Positions 26,441-40,000 of a stretch of 64,000 bases of DNA are shown here, piece after piece. The notes below the pieces were generated by a model. It saw only the letters and a list, made by a program, of their open reading frames with translations. It did not search any database and had not been told where the DNA came from. Both the position numbers and the translations under genes were made by a program. How positions within the stretch are numbered: position 1 is the first letter of the stretch; every line of letters starts with the position of its first letter. The stretch covers positions 4,602,171 to 4,666,170 of the forward strand of contig BCKC01000002.1 of NCBI GenBank assembly GCA_001600455.1, written 5' to 3'. This stretch comes from Endocalyx cinctus. Its lineage: Eukaryota; Ascomycota; Sordariomycetes; Amphisphaeriales; Apiosporaceae.

Positions 26441-28841
26441 ATGGATACTCAAACCATTTTAGATGCCGCATATGACTCTTTCCTCGAAAGAATTACTGCC
26501 GATGCGGAATACCCCGTGTCCAGAAAGGGGCAGCGCGCCAAAGATCACCCTTCCCGCCAATTTCTTATATACGACTTCACGAGGAACTTCCCTAGGGCCC
26601 CTTCCTTTCACATGAGTGATGGCAAAGTCGGTGTTGTAGCTTCGCATAATCCACCACCTTACCCCCCTTGCATTCATCCCGCGAAAGATCTGAAGCCCAT
26701 TATGATCTCGAAGATGATCATTGAAGAACACCACCGAGGAAGACTAGTGCTCGTCCGATTATTGACCCAGCCGAAAAGAAGTGCAGCCGTCGCGGCGGTC
26801 GTTGAGGATGAAGAAGGCACCGCGATCACGTTACAGCTTTACAATCAGCCGGAGGAGGCGGAAGTTCACGCAGAGGACATCTTGCAGCATAATGTCTGTC
26901 TTATCAAAGAACCTTATTTCAGGGTCGCCTCTAACGGTTCATACAGTTTGAGAGTGGATCATGCCAGTGATATCATTTGTTTGCCTGATGATGATCAACG
27001 CATTCCCCGGAAATGGAGGAAACAGAGTGAACCAAGTGGAACACAGAAGAGCTCACACGACACCCGAATGCAAGGCAACGCGGCCGTAAATAAGGAAAAC
27101 TGGGGGGAGGCAGAGCGTCTGTAAGCGTATTATAACTTGAAGTTTCGTTTCGTCTAGATTATTAGAAAGCGTAAATACTCACGAGATATTTCAGCTACAC
27201 GGCTGCCATCCACGCTGCCACGACCCAGGAAGAACAGCAGCTATCGTACCTTAACCGCTCGTTTGCAAATCTAAAATTAGCCCGCCCGGGAAAAGCACTA
27301 GAAGACACATTGAATAGCAGTCGGGGCCGCGTTTCAACCGAAAAGATGCTCTATCGGGAGGCTAGGGCTCTGTACGAACTGGGCCGGTTCACAGAGTGCT
27401 TAGAAAAATTCGAAGAACTGCTGCGTTCGCACCCGAACAACACAGATGCCAAATCAGAAGTCAAGCGGGTGAAAAGGCGAATTCTCGAAAGCGAAACTGG
27501 CGAATACGATTTCAAGAGTATGCATCACCAGGCCCGCGGGAATACCCCTCCAATCGTCGATTGCGCAACCTACGTGGGGCCGATGGCCGTTCGCGAATCT
27601 CCCGGACGCGGCAGGGGACTCTTCACCACTCGGTCCGTGAAGGCCGGGGAGCTGCTTCTCTGTGAAAAGGCGTTCGTTTACAGTTACAACGGAGATGACG
27701 ACGGCGATAAGCCGATTATACGAATACTGCTGAATATGAGCACCAAGAAGACTATCATTGGCGGACAAGTATATCTAACCGGTCAAACTGTCCAGAAATT
27801 ATATCATGGTCATCGCATGGCTCAAGAATTCCTAGATCTGCATCACGGTGATTATAGCGCCGTTTCAAATTCAACTTCCGAGGCCGACGGACGTCCGGTA
27901 GTTGATTCGTAAGTTATTTTTGATAGAGTACGTTGTGTAATGATATTGATGCGCTTCTTAGGTTTCTCGTCGAGAGAACTATAAGCATGAATAGCTTTGG
28001 ATGCGGTCGGAGCAGCGTCGAGGAGTTTAAGCGCAACATGAAGGACAAGGGCAAGGATAGAAATGATTTGGATGCCCACAAGACCTGCGGGGTCTGGATC
28101 CAAGCCTCTTATTTCAATCACTCCTGCATCAGCAACTGTCAACGCGCTTTCGTCGGGGATATGATAATCATTCGAGCGTCGCAAGATATCGAAGCGGGCG
28201 CCGAACTATTACTCAGTTATAGGGAGACCGATACCCACGAGCCATACGAGGAAACTCGAGGGAGATACAGCCACTGGGGATTTATCTGCGATTGTCGCTT
28301 GTGTCAGGAGAAGAAGATGACTCCCAACAACGTACTCCAGGAGCGAAAGGAGTTAATGACGTCCTACGATACCGTAATGAAAGGCATCGCAAATAGGAAT
28401 CCAGCTGGACTAAAGGGTACAAATATAAAGGCGCTCAAAGAAGTAATTGCGAGCCTCGAGAAAACTTATCACGGCAGAGAAGCGACGTTACGGTTAGACA
28501 TGTGGGATCCATACTTCAGCTGCGGGCATATTTTAGCCGACAATGACAATAAGAAGGGGGCTATCGAGGCGATACTTAGAGGTCTCGAAGCGCTGGGATT
28601 CAGTATCGTGGCTTGCCCGCCAAGAACATACGACGATATTCGGCAGCCAACGCTAGAGGTCAAGAAATGGGGCCTGTCCAACGAAGCCGCAGTCCTTGCG
28701 CTCTTACGGATATCTAGCGCGTATAATTTCCTTGCTCCCAACCTCTGTGCGGTAGCGATGAGATACGCTAGGATTGTATACAGTATATGTTTTGGGGAGC
28801 AAGATACAATAGAGTCTGTTTTCCTGACTAGTGGGTGGTAA
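26441..28841 (+). CDS. TPR and SET domain protein (SMYD-like)
   Basis: Exons 26441-27120, 27195-27908 and 27962-28841 give 757 residues. The start is the ATG at 26441; the frame is open further upstream but has no ATG there. An N-terminal region of about 220 residues without a clear family precedes TPR-type helices (YTAAIHAATTQEEQQLSYLN ... LYREARALYELGRFTECLEK, about 230-320). The SET part starts at RESPGRGRGLFTTRSVKAGE, continues past an insertion, and has the core YFNHSCISNC (Asn517-His-Ser-Cys520), GAELLLSYRE, and the post-SET cysteines FICDCRLCQ. SET proteins of this layout methylate lysines on histones or other proteins; its target is unknown. A C-terminal helical region follows (ALLRISSAYNFLAPNLCAVA). 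Intron phases agree and no break is seen. Confidence 0.9.
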
Positions 28842-30890
28842 CTAGAGAGAGCTCACCAACATTAAGCTAGATGTGATACTAGATCAATGTTAAAGTTTTT
28901 TTTTTTTTTACTAGTAGAAACATGATGAGATTCTACCCTCGGGAAGTGAGCTTAATTAAGTGATATAAGCAGTGCAGTCGAGGCATTGTATACTATCTAC
29001 GAAGCAGACTTGAGGGTGCGTTGATAATATGGATCAGTAGGTACGAGTTGCGACTAAAGTGCACAGTAATGGCCATGTTCAGAAGAAGAAGAAGAAGAAA
29101 GAAAGAAAGAAATTAACAGATTACCCAGTGCTCTGAGCAAATGATGATTACATATTGTATTCAGTGATGATGATACCCATGGGACGGTGAACAACGTGGG
29201 ACAAATATGGCGTTCGTGATCGCGTCTCAGAGAACGTCCGTATCCAAGATCAATATTATGTATTACTCCGTATATAAAATATTTAGGTTAGTGCAAATGC
29301 TGATAGGTACATAACGAGATAGGCGGACAGACGGAGTGCCGGTATTATCCGAACTAGCATCCCACCCTCTTCTGTCTCTCTCCCCTCAACATCCCACCGT
29401 CCAAGATATCTTTCAAGAAATCTACTACGATGTTGCCAAGTATTCTAAGTCAGGCGAAACTACTGGCTTCGTCTCGCCAGATGCTGGTGAAGTGATCGTA
29501 ACTTACTAAATAGCGGCGTTGTTGTGTCAATCCTTGAATACCCCTGCTTGGCATCGCTTCCAGGATATACCTTATAAGTTCAAATACTACAGGCTTGCTA
29601 GCTTAGTTAAGTACTCAGGTACTGTCTAATATCCATTGTATTTGTTCCAATCAACAGCGAGGAATTTATACAGAGTACTGCATACGGCAAGTAAAACACT
29701 AACCCTAGCGAGTTACAGTATATCTTCCCCTAATTTAGGAGATTAGATCCATCCATGGATGAATGTCTCCGAGATCCTTCAGCTGATCTATATCCGCGAT
29801 AAAAACCAACCAGCCAACCAGTCAGCCAGTCAATCATGTTGGTTCGATTCCAATAAGCAAAGAGAATACAACTAAAGGCGGCTAAGCGCTCTTTTCATAG
29901 GGTTTAATTGCTGTACCTACGGTGTTTTACGCGCTAAACATGCATACTTGTAGTCCAGTGTACTTCAGAGTTGGTGATCATAAATTCAATTATCGTCCCA
30001 ATATTATCGTCATAATATCTTCGGGAGAATTAGGTTAGGTATAATGGATGATCGCCGAAATAAGCTTAACTAGGTAGATGTTCTCATCTAGCAGGTAGCG
30101 AGATCCTCGGCAGGGATTATCTCAGCTTCAAGTTCAATGAAAGGGCCTCTTCGTTCGTCTTATGTCGAAGCTGTCTCTGTAAACTTAAAAAGGTTCAAAG
30201 GGGCTGCGACGTGAATTGTATCATCAACATTGGGCGGCAGGTAGCCCTACAAATCGACGATGATTTTACCATTCTTTCCTTGCAGCACATCGTAGCTTAT
30301 TTATTGATTTTATTTTATTATTAAATGTAGTGTTACTTTGTCCACCAGACCTTCTCACGCGGGTCAACATGGCCTACGATCCCCCTTGGCCTATCATCTC
30401 AGCCAAGCACTTTCCCTTATGGCGCGAATCTAAACGAAGGTCGAGAAGTCACAAAATGAAACTTCGTGGCTTTTGTATCAATCATTTCAAGGAGGACGAT
30501 TAATTTCAGAGTAAGAACAGGCCTGTACCTAACGAGTATGACACTGCTACCTACCTTAGCAACTGCAATGACAATAAATGACGAAAAGACGTACTGCTTT
30601 CAAATGTATATATATGTTTCTTCTTTTCCATTTCTAGTTGAATTCGCCATCTTTTACTCTTCTTCTCTCAACATTTATCTTTAATTCTTTCTTGGTATTT
30701 CACCACTGAGTGGTTATTAATTCTTCTTCTTCTCTTCTTGACTGCCGAGCAGCTTATTTTTCTTTTATCATTCCGTTTTAGTATCTACATTCCTTCAGAG
30801 TCGCCCTCGTCACATTCCCGATTTTTTCATCTTAAAAATAAATACCCTCAATACCCTCATAATAGAAAGAAAGAAAGAAAGAAAGAAGAA
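28842..30890. other. Intergenic spacer with GA-rich microsatellites
   Basis: About 2 kb without a supported gene. It contains a GAA/GAAA repeat at about 29082-29112, imperfect CCAACCAG/CCAGTCAG repeats at 29807-29835, and a (GAAA)n run at 30865-30886 directly before the next start codon. Confidence 0.55.
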
Positions 30891-32601
30891 ATGATGCATT
30901 CTCAAGTTATATTCTTCTTAGCTTCAATTGCTACCCTGGGAGCGGCATCTCCGCTGCAGGAGCTTCTTCCCCGAACCGTGACGCAGCTAGACCAGACCGC
31001 CTTTGACGAGGCCCAAGCACCGGATCTAACGGCGAAGAAAGCCTTCGCCAACACTCAAATCAAGACCTCGACCGGCCATTGTCTGTCCATTGACAAGCTT
31101 GCAGGAGACTTCAGGGGTAACTTGATTCCTATCCAAGTCGTTGACTGCAACTATGGGGTAGCGGGCCAATACTGGGATATTATCACGGAGGGGAAGCACA
31201 ACAACGTACCCGGCACTGCCCTCGTCGTTAACGCACAGGTAAGTTTTTATGTTTTTTATCGTCCTCGGTCTAATTACCGTAGCGTGTCTATAAACGTACC
31301 GATCTAATCCAAAGCACCTAGGTTCCCGGCTGTATGAACGTCGACACCCGACGTGCGGTAGGCAACCAGGTCCTCCTCTTCAGCTGCGGCGGACGTGCCG
31401 ACGGCGACGGCGGCACGACCAGTTCGCAGCTATTCAACTTCACCGGCGGCGCCGGGCCTTTCCCCCTCGCGAACCGGGGCGACAAGGATGCCTGCCTCTT
31501 CGTGAATAACGGCCTCCTCGACGTGACCCAATGCAACAAGGCCGACAACGGCCAGAACTTCGTTTTCGACCAAGAAGCGGCCGTCTCCGATTCCGGGCCG
31601 GGGTCCCTCCCTCCGTCGATCCCGGCCCCTTCGCACACCCCGCCCGTTTCGAGGTCCTCCCACAAGAGCAGCGCGGCCACTGCTACTGTCATTGCTACTG
31701 CCATTGCCACTAGGAGTCTGAGCAGCGGCTTGGTCACGAGCTTAGCCAGCTCCATCACGACCGGGGTACTTTCGACGACGGACCTGCCCGACACTACGGA
31801 CCTGTCCACCACTACGGACCTGCCCGCCACGACGGACGAGCCGGCCAGCAGCGGAAACGACACCGTTCCCAGCCCGACGGCGGCTATCCCCGTATCGGGC
31901 GCGGGGGGTATCCTCAATCCATCGGCGGCCGCCGAGGCCCACCAATTCGACGACACGGCCACGCGCGCCATCGAGTCGGCTAACTTGGTCGCGCCCGACG
32001 GTCAGTGTCTCTTTGTGAACCCGACGGGCGGCGATTTTCGCGGGAACCTCATCCCCGTCACCTTGGTCGAGTGCGGCAACTCGCCCAATCAGAAGTTCGA
32101 TTTCATCACGGCCGGAAAGCACAACAATGCTGCGAACTCGGCTTTGATCGTCAGTAGTCTCGTAAGTTGCTGTCTTTTCTTTTCCTGAAGCCTCTTATTA
32201 TTTAAGGAAGAAAAAGAAAAAAGAAAAAAAAAAAAAACTAATCAAAAAATGTAAAAAATATCAATAGATGAATGGCTGTATCAGCTTTGACGGTCGTCGT
32301 AACCCCGGTGATACCGTCAACATCTTCTCATGTGGCGGTCGAGCGGACGGAGGTAAGTTTCACGGTTTCCCCCCTCGCGTCACGACGTAAGCTTGACTCT
32401 CGTGTGCTAATAAACTTTTCCCATATAGGTGGCGAGACTAACAGCGGTCAACTCTTCCCCTTCAACGTTTCTGAGACGAGCCTCCTCCTGGCGCCCGAGA
32501 GTGAGGGTAATGCGACTTGTCTCGTGGCCGGAGACGGCAGGGTCGACTCAGCCCCTTGCTCCGATGACGGATCTCAAGTTTTCCAGATCAAGCTGTTGTA
32601 A
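30891..32601 (+). CDS. Secreted lectin-like protein with two duplicated modules
   Basis: Exons 30891-31238, 31322-32161, 32268-32352 and 32429-32601 give 481 residues. A signal peptide (MMHSQVIFFLASIATLGAAS) is followed by module 1, CLSIDKLAGDFRGNLIPIQV ... then VPGCMNVDTRR ... LLFSCGGRADG ... QLFNF. A Ser/Thr-rich linker with TTDLP-type repeats leads to module 2, CLFVNPTGGDFRGNLIPVTL ... MNGCISFDGRR ... NIFSCGGRADG ... QLFPF. The patterns (GxxVxLxxC ... Q-x-F) suggest a ricin-type beta-trefoil sugar-binding fold, here as two diverged copies in one secreted protein; no enzymatic domain is present. Both modules are cut by a phase-0 intron at the equivalent position, showing that the duplication included the intron. 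The ligand is unknown, and the fold assignment is moderately sure. Confidence 0.82.
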
Positions 32602-34145
32602 CAAGAACAAGATTTTTCTTTCTCTTCCCAGTTGTATTTCTAAACTTAACGTGCCGGGCGGGTTCATGATGTCCCGTTGCACTGTACACTTCTTGTAGAT
32701 AATACCTAGAAACCGTATAGAATTAATAAAAAAAAGACCATCATCTTTAATCTCATTATAGATTCATGTTGCCCTTTGATATGAGTTCATGGGTACTTCG
32801 GCGTGACTGGGTACTAAAACGTATGTCTAAGCTGTCGGTCCTTGGCCAGATTTCCCTCAGACAGGTGAACAGATGATGGCATATACTTATATCATTATGT
32901 TATATTTGAATTACCTACTTATTTTCTGTTCCGTTACATACATTCGGAACCTATGTTAAAAGAACATCCCTAGGGAAAGAAGTAAACCTTTGCCATGTAG
33001 ACATATATCTTTAAATGCTGGTGAATAACGTTTCTCTCCTTTCGTCTCCGGAAGAAAGAGCTTTTAGTTCAAGAAAGGGACAATATCTACGAGGCCTGAC
33101 ATGATGAGTCTGCGGAATGGTACTCATGATTATCGACGAGTTATGGGCTTTCCCAGTAACCCTTCAGGTGATCTCGAGCTCATCTTTTATATACACATAC
33201 ATGCACGGCCAGCCACTCTCTGGATTGAACCCATCAATTAATCTAAACACGCGAAATGGTAGATAACTGATTTTCTCTTGACCTCGGGGAGAATTTCTAT
33301 CCCCACCAGTTCTGTACTACCCGCTCCTGCCCATCGTTCGGTATACGGAAGTTACATATCTATTATATTATGTAGCTAACCTTAATCACATAAGTAACCG
33401 ATATGATATCTTCAAGTTCATAGGCAGAAATAGACCTCCTTCGTGTAGCCCCGAAGGCGTATGGCGATCAATTACTCTTCAGCACTGCCTCGATGTACTC
33501 GCTCAGCACATAGAAGGAAATTACACGAATGATATAATTGGAATCTTGGGCGCGACGATACTTGACAAGACCACCAAAATGGACGTCCCCGAAATACTTA
33601 CGAGCCAACTACGTTCAGTATTCAAAAATAACATAGAGGATCTCGTTGCTATTCCTATTACTACATGAATACTGCCCCAACATCACATCCGTACGAGAAG
33701 TTTTCAGGTGAACTTCCAGTGAGAGGAGACAGGTACGGTTATCTCCTTACCTTGTTAATTGAACTCTTTACCTTCGGTCCCATACACAATGATAAAGAAG
33801 AGGAGTATTATAATGATAACCTCGACAACGTGCATCAACCGTATTTGCCAGAAGACCATGATGGACCGACTCTCTCCATATAGCAGGCAACGAAGGTTCT
33901 CAGCGAACTTCGATTAAGTTTCTATAAATCACTACTGTGGCAAGGTTAACCGGTCCTTCCGGCAGCTTGTCCACAGACACGTTTATTCTCCATGTTCTAA
34001 CTTGCCACATGTCTATCCTACCCACCTCTCCCAAGAAGTAAGTCAGCCGCATCTTCAACGCATACTAGGAACATCCCGTAAAGTTCGATATCAACTCCCA
34101 TCGTTTTCGTCCTGGGACGTGCGAAAGATGGTCGACGAGGAAAAT

Positions 34146-34148
<3 letters not shown>

Positions 34149-34178
<30 letters not shown>
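34149..34178. repeat. Dinucleotide microsatellite (CA)15
   Basis: Fifteen perfect CA units. No spacer structure, so not a CRISPR array. Confidence 0.95.
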
Positions 34179-34180
<2 letters not shown>

Positions 34181-37032
34181 CTTGATATGAAGGTCTCTCT
34201 GCATGAACTACTTGCTTCTTCAAGGTTCAACGACTAGGTTTCCGGAGAATTTCAAGCTGCCGGTCTACGCAAGAGGAAGTGATGAAAGCTATACTGTCCG
34301 GCCGTCGATCTTGGTATTTTATTCTACGATTCACGTCATTGATTTGCACATTGCCCGCCCCTCCCGCTTGCTACCAAGTAATGTCAAGATACGTTTTCCT
34401 CATTAGTATTCTACTCATCCGAATGTTATCATTACCAGACAGACAGTTCTATAGAAGGTTTACACGGTCTAGACGCCACACACATCATTTACTACGAGCA
34501 TTCCACGCGGGGGTGGCGACAAGATGAAGTTTTTCCTGCAGGTCCCACGGAATACCGGCACGCCAACGTGATCTACGATGTCGTCATGCCGCGAGGCTGA
34601 TCTCTCGCAAGGGAACGCCACGCTGAAAGCACACGAACGCCCGGCCTCGAGAGTGACACAATGGCATATTACTTAGCGCGATATTTTTTTTTTCTACGGT
34701 GGCCGAGGTTGAATCTTAAAAAGCGTCCGATTCATTGATCAGATTTTGCCTAGGATATGTATGAGCATGGTAGGCAGAGGTCATTGACGTAAACGTACGT
34801 GATATGGGACCACTTTGGTAAGGTCATTCAGTCATTCACTAACCAGGGTGATAGCTATACTAGTTAAGTACGCAATAGTAGAGATAATTATGCCTCAAAC
34901 TTGACGTAGTAATCTATAATACTATGGCATATATCTCGAAAAGAGCGTCGGACTATTATTGAATCATCGTTCTAGTTTACCATGCGTTCATCCTTCGTTT
35001 GAACCAGCATCCAGAAGAGGAAACCTTCTGGATAGATACTCTCTTCAGTATTCATGCCGGACGTGGTTTTCCGCCAAGTGTGTTACGAGGATTTGATCCA
35101 AGGTTCAACGTTGTCTGTCTGTTCATCCCAGAGTTGGTAAATCATTACACTACACAATAACGTACTATGCACCTCTTTTTTTTTTCCTTTCTAATTTTTT
35201 TTTTTTTTTTTTTGCCTCCGCCTTACCTTGACAACCAAGTCTAGCCCACCAACACTTTACCCCCCCGCCGTTTCAGAATAACGATCGCCTGCTCCTTACC
35301 GGTGGGGCCGGCTTTGCCTTCCGAAGGAAGGAGGAAGGGACCAGAGAGCCGAGCCCATGAAATAGCTGCGCTAAATGCATTGCCCTGTCTTCAGGAAGAT
35401 GGTATGCCCTTGCGTAGGGAATTGAGACTAGGACAAAGAGGAAGAGGGGGGGCAGCTAGGTGCACAGCTTTCATCAGCTGCCTCTTAAGACCCTGATTTT
35501 CTTTTTCATGACCCTTTAAACAACGTATTATGTATATCACCACGCTACGCAGCGCTAAGAAGATGGTGAGGGTACTTTTATTCATCTAGATTTAAAATCT
35601 CTAAACCAAAAATCCACCTACCTTCGCGCATTGAGCTGAGGAAATTATATATGACAAACACTAGGTTAGGATATGTTGTCGAGGGCTGAACGGATCACCA
35701 ACCCTAAGGGAAAATAGTACCATCTCAGCGATTTGTCAATCCCATTACAGATCAGCAAATTTAAGAACGGGGGTTTTCTCAGATAAATCCAGAAAAACGT
35801 ACTAGCTAACAGCCAAGAGTACATAAAAAGAAAACAGGGTCGACGACGATGGGGCGAAATGGGAGTGGGAAGGGGGGTCATTCGCGCCGTGGGTACCTTT
35901 GCGAGGAACGGACGAGCAAATCAGGTTGTGCGGATTCCGGCAGGTAAAAAAAGCGTAGGGAAAAAACAATATGTAATGCCGTATGTACGTAGTGTGCGTG
36001 TACGTAGTAATTTATGCGTATAGTACGTGCCCTACCCAAAGTGAAGAAGGAACCGTCTCGTCGTCGATCAAGTGCCTTGTAAGCCAAGACAGAGAAGAGC
36101 CGAGTTCGTGTATGCGTTGCTGCGCGCGCGCATTTACTCCGTCGTGCGTGTATACGTCTCGCGCACAAAAAAAAAGAATAATGAGGGATTCTGGACACAA
36201 AAAGGGCTCAGGAAAACAAATCTGAAACGTGAGCCCTGGGTATCTGTCAAGGTTTCAGAATTTCTGAAAAAAATTCGGTACGCCACGCCGCTGCATTATT
36301 ACAAAATTGGCCGACTTAAGAAGGAAAGGGGGGAAGGGAATAAAAAAAGCAGGTCAAAGCGTAAAAGGTACACACTTTGTGATAGTCAAATGCTATGAAT
36401 GGCGTCGCATCGAGGCGGGTCTTCCTCCCACTTCTCCCACTTCCCTCTGTCTCGTTTTCTTCGAGAACACTACTCCTTGCTATCTATTTTAGAATAGAAT
36501 CCCATGCCTTGAATTGACGATGGTCTTTTAGGAACATCGTGTTCTTTTCTGGGAATAGCCAAGGGAAACTACTACCGAGAGAATATGAAACGCGGACAGC
36601 AGATCGTTGACATGGCTTACACGTACACTTTGAAGGAAAGAAGAATGATTCAGTCATTCATGATGTTGTGACGAGGGATGGGATAAGAAATATGCAAAGT
36701 GTTGTGATGAGATGTGCTTTGCGCGTATCTAAAGTACAATACCAATCGGATTATCACTTGCTCTTTTCAGCCTCTTAGAATTTTTTGCCCCTCCATCAAT
36801 GCTGAAATCACTTATCCACCTAATCCAAGTAGTAAAGACGACGAAAAAAATTACTTTCAACACCAAATTGCTTTTTTAGGTAAATGCAGTTACTTAATGG
36901 GTTTAAAGCCGTCCCCAACGGCATAAGGCAGGTTGGATGTCCGATATGCCGATGACGACGGATATGCGTGCACAACGAAGAAGGAAATAAGCTTAGTTGG
37001 GTAAGTTTAGCAGCCGATCCATCATTGGGGAC

Positions 37033-37056
37033 TTTTTTTTTTTTTTTTTTTTTTTT
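37033..37056. repeat. Poly-T tract, 24 nt
   Basis: Uninterrupted run of T in the gene-free block. Confidence 0.95.
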
Positions 37057-40000
37057 ACTTGCCGCTCGCTGCCAAAATGGAGGAATTGTTTATTTTTTAC
37101 ATCACGTTTTAACCAATGTATTCATACACTTAGGAAAATAGGGATTTCCCTAGAGTTCGAGCCCGTGTCTAGTTGCCATAATGCAGGCAAGCGCCCAGAC
37201 TGCTGGGTTTAAAGGCATCTTTTTTACTACAGACTAGAACGGTTGGTGGATTGGATGTGGGCTAGCTAACTGTCATGGTCGCGGCCAACGCACCCGTTCG
37301 AGGATGGCTGGTTGGACGGTTATTGGTGACGGATAACCCGCTTCGTAGCGCTGGCAGCATGAACAAACGGCACAGAATTTACAAGCTAAACCTATCCACT
37401 GGGTCTGGCCCTTTTTTTTTTTCTTCCCTTTTCTCTTTCGTAAGGCAAAGATCAAGGATTCTTAGATCCGAAAAGAAAAAAGCATGAATAAGAGAGGTGT
37501 AACAGGTAAAGGAAAACCTATATCTGGCATACTATGTAGAACCATCATACTTACATAACTTCCTTCTCGAAGAATATCTGTACTATGTGACAAGACTGAA
37601 AAGAGGAATCCTCTCGTTTCATGTTCCTGGCTAAAAAAGTTACCCATAAGCAGAAGTGGGTAATTTATGATACCCCGGCACAATAAGATCCTCGCGAAAC
37701 CCACGGTCCCATGCTTTGAAGAGAAATTTAACCTATTGTATATTAGCGGTGCTCGTTTCAAAATGTTGTCGGTGCAACATTACCAAGGGTAGGTCCTAGT
37801 TAAAATACGACCCAAGACCTTTTGTTTCCTACGATGATCGTTATGTAGTTGTATATTTATTTATATATGTATGTACACTAGTATACAATGTATATTTTTT
37901 GAAGGATCTAAGTTTAAATAAGTTTCCCTCTTTTTTTTCAGGTGGTTGGAGGGGGGACACCGTGATCTCTTCCTGTACCGATGAGGAAAACCGGCCGAGG
38001 TATGAATGTTGCACACATACAAATCCTTTCCTGCGTGTTCATGCACGATTCAGGCACACCAATAAGATATTAGCTCGTAACTAGAATTATGTGACCACAT
38101 GAGCCAAAGTTGACCGAGCGCCACAAGGCACCGTTCAGTTTGTTTCAATCAAACTCGCAAAAAGTATACTTTTACGGGTGTTTCAGATCGATTTGAGGCA
38201 GGTATATAGTGGGGAGGAGAAGAGGTGATGAATGAATCTTTGTTCATGATTGAAGCTTATGACGATCCTTTTGGCTTGAAGATGTTTATTGACTTACTGT
38301 ATTCGGAAACGAAAAAAAACGTTTTCTGGCATGATAATGACGATGACAACGACGACGGTTTTCTGTACACTACTATAGTCTACTGTAATAGTTTAGACGA
38401 TGGGCTTAAGATAGTATAGGTAGGCGTAATGCAAGACATTGCGAAGCGGTACTAGAATCTATAATATCTGTACCCCAACTTACCCGTATCCGATTTGTGA
38501 TGACTTACATATGATGAGTCTCTTTTTCCCCCTCTTTGCGTGAACAGTATTAGATATTGTGGCTAGTTTTGTGGCTTTATTTACCGCTCTCGAATCGTGT
38601 CACCTCGTCCAATATTCGAGTCGTGACGATCACGATCGGGGTAATAACGTTGATCTGGAAATCTCCGTTTCAGACCTCTTTTTTTACGAACCTACATCTT
38701 AGTGCATCAAGCAAGGGAATGGAGATTTTGTAGATACATAAGAGATTTCCTGCATTGCATCAAACTTTCCTTATGCGGTTAATTCGGTAACCGATTAAAT
38801 GTCCTCCCGCCTCCGTAAAGTACTGTAGGTAAAACCGCTCTCTTGTCGAGATAAGAAAACCAAAAAACAATGTAACGAGTTTTGTTCATATGACTCGTGG
38901 ATGAGTGACTGACTTGAACTCGACAAGATCCAATTAACCTAGTTTGACTGTAGCTGCTACGCCCCGCCGCGAAGTCACCCGCAGATCTCTATCCTGCGGT
39001 AACACGACATAACTCACTCATTCAAACCCTTCCCATTGGTGGCAACTTCTCACGGTTTAGCTTTTTAGGCAACCCCAAAAAGACGACGAAGACGATGGTT
39101 GATGATTGACGGTCGAGCCGCCGGGAAGGCCGCCCATTCATGCGACCAGCGCCAGCGCAGGCGGCATTAAACTTTACTCTTTTTTTTCACCCCTCTTCTT
39201 CAAATGGGGGAAGTAAAAAAAAAAAAAAAAAAAGTAAGTGTCAATTGGTCCGAGGTTGGGGGGGAAAACAAAGGCCATTTCGCACGCGACCATACAGATG
39301 AAGATATGCGTATGCGTATGCGAGTGGTAAGAAAGGAGATAATGAAAGAGGGAAAAAAGAGCAGATGTTTCTATTTTAGACTGGCGTTGGTGACCTTGGT
39401 CTCGACCTACATCCAAAAATAATTCTGAGGGAGCCAATCAACAGGCTGAAGAGCTACCTAAGAGGTTTAGCTGGATTGACACACAACCCCCAAAAGCCGG
39501 CGATACGCATAATGGGGAGTTAGCTTAATGTGAGCTTCTCCCTCAACATGTCATTGGTTTAATATGACGATCTTATATTATAGCAGAGTAGCGTTAAGGA
39601 GAGTTCTCACAACTCAATTGTCTTTTCTGAAACCATGCCTCAGAATCGTGGTCGATAATACGACATTAAAGAGTCTGGTTGACGATGTTTAAACAAACGT
39701 CAATCTATCGTTGAAACGCTTACGATAAGAAAAACAGAATAATAATAATAATAATACGCCCAGAAAATAAATTAACGTGAAATATTTAGTGCAGGTAGAT
39801 ATTATTCTGCCACCGCTTTTTTGGTCTTTCAGGATGACTGCTTATTTATTACTTCGATGGGCGTAACGCCCGACTTGCTTGGCATTTGAAATCGCGTAAT
39901 TATTCCAACAATGGTAAGGAAGTTTTTATGTAGTATAGACGCCAATAATCATAATAATCTTACGGTAAAGAGAGTCCATCGTCACTTACGGCTGGTTCTG

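Noticed and set aside
29841..29851. GGTTCGATTCC, a good tRNA B-box
   Set aside because: No matching A box, anticodon arm or acceptor stem can be folded around it; the upstream sequence is a CCAACCAG-type repeat.
33665..33883. 72-codon plus-strand frame
   Set aside because: Not linked to a recognisable domain or convincing splice partners; an old relic is possible but not supportable.
34149..34178. Regular repeat considered as a CRISPR array
   Set aside because: Simple (CA)n without spacers, in a eukaryotic genome.
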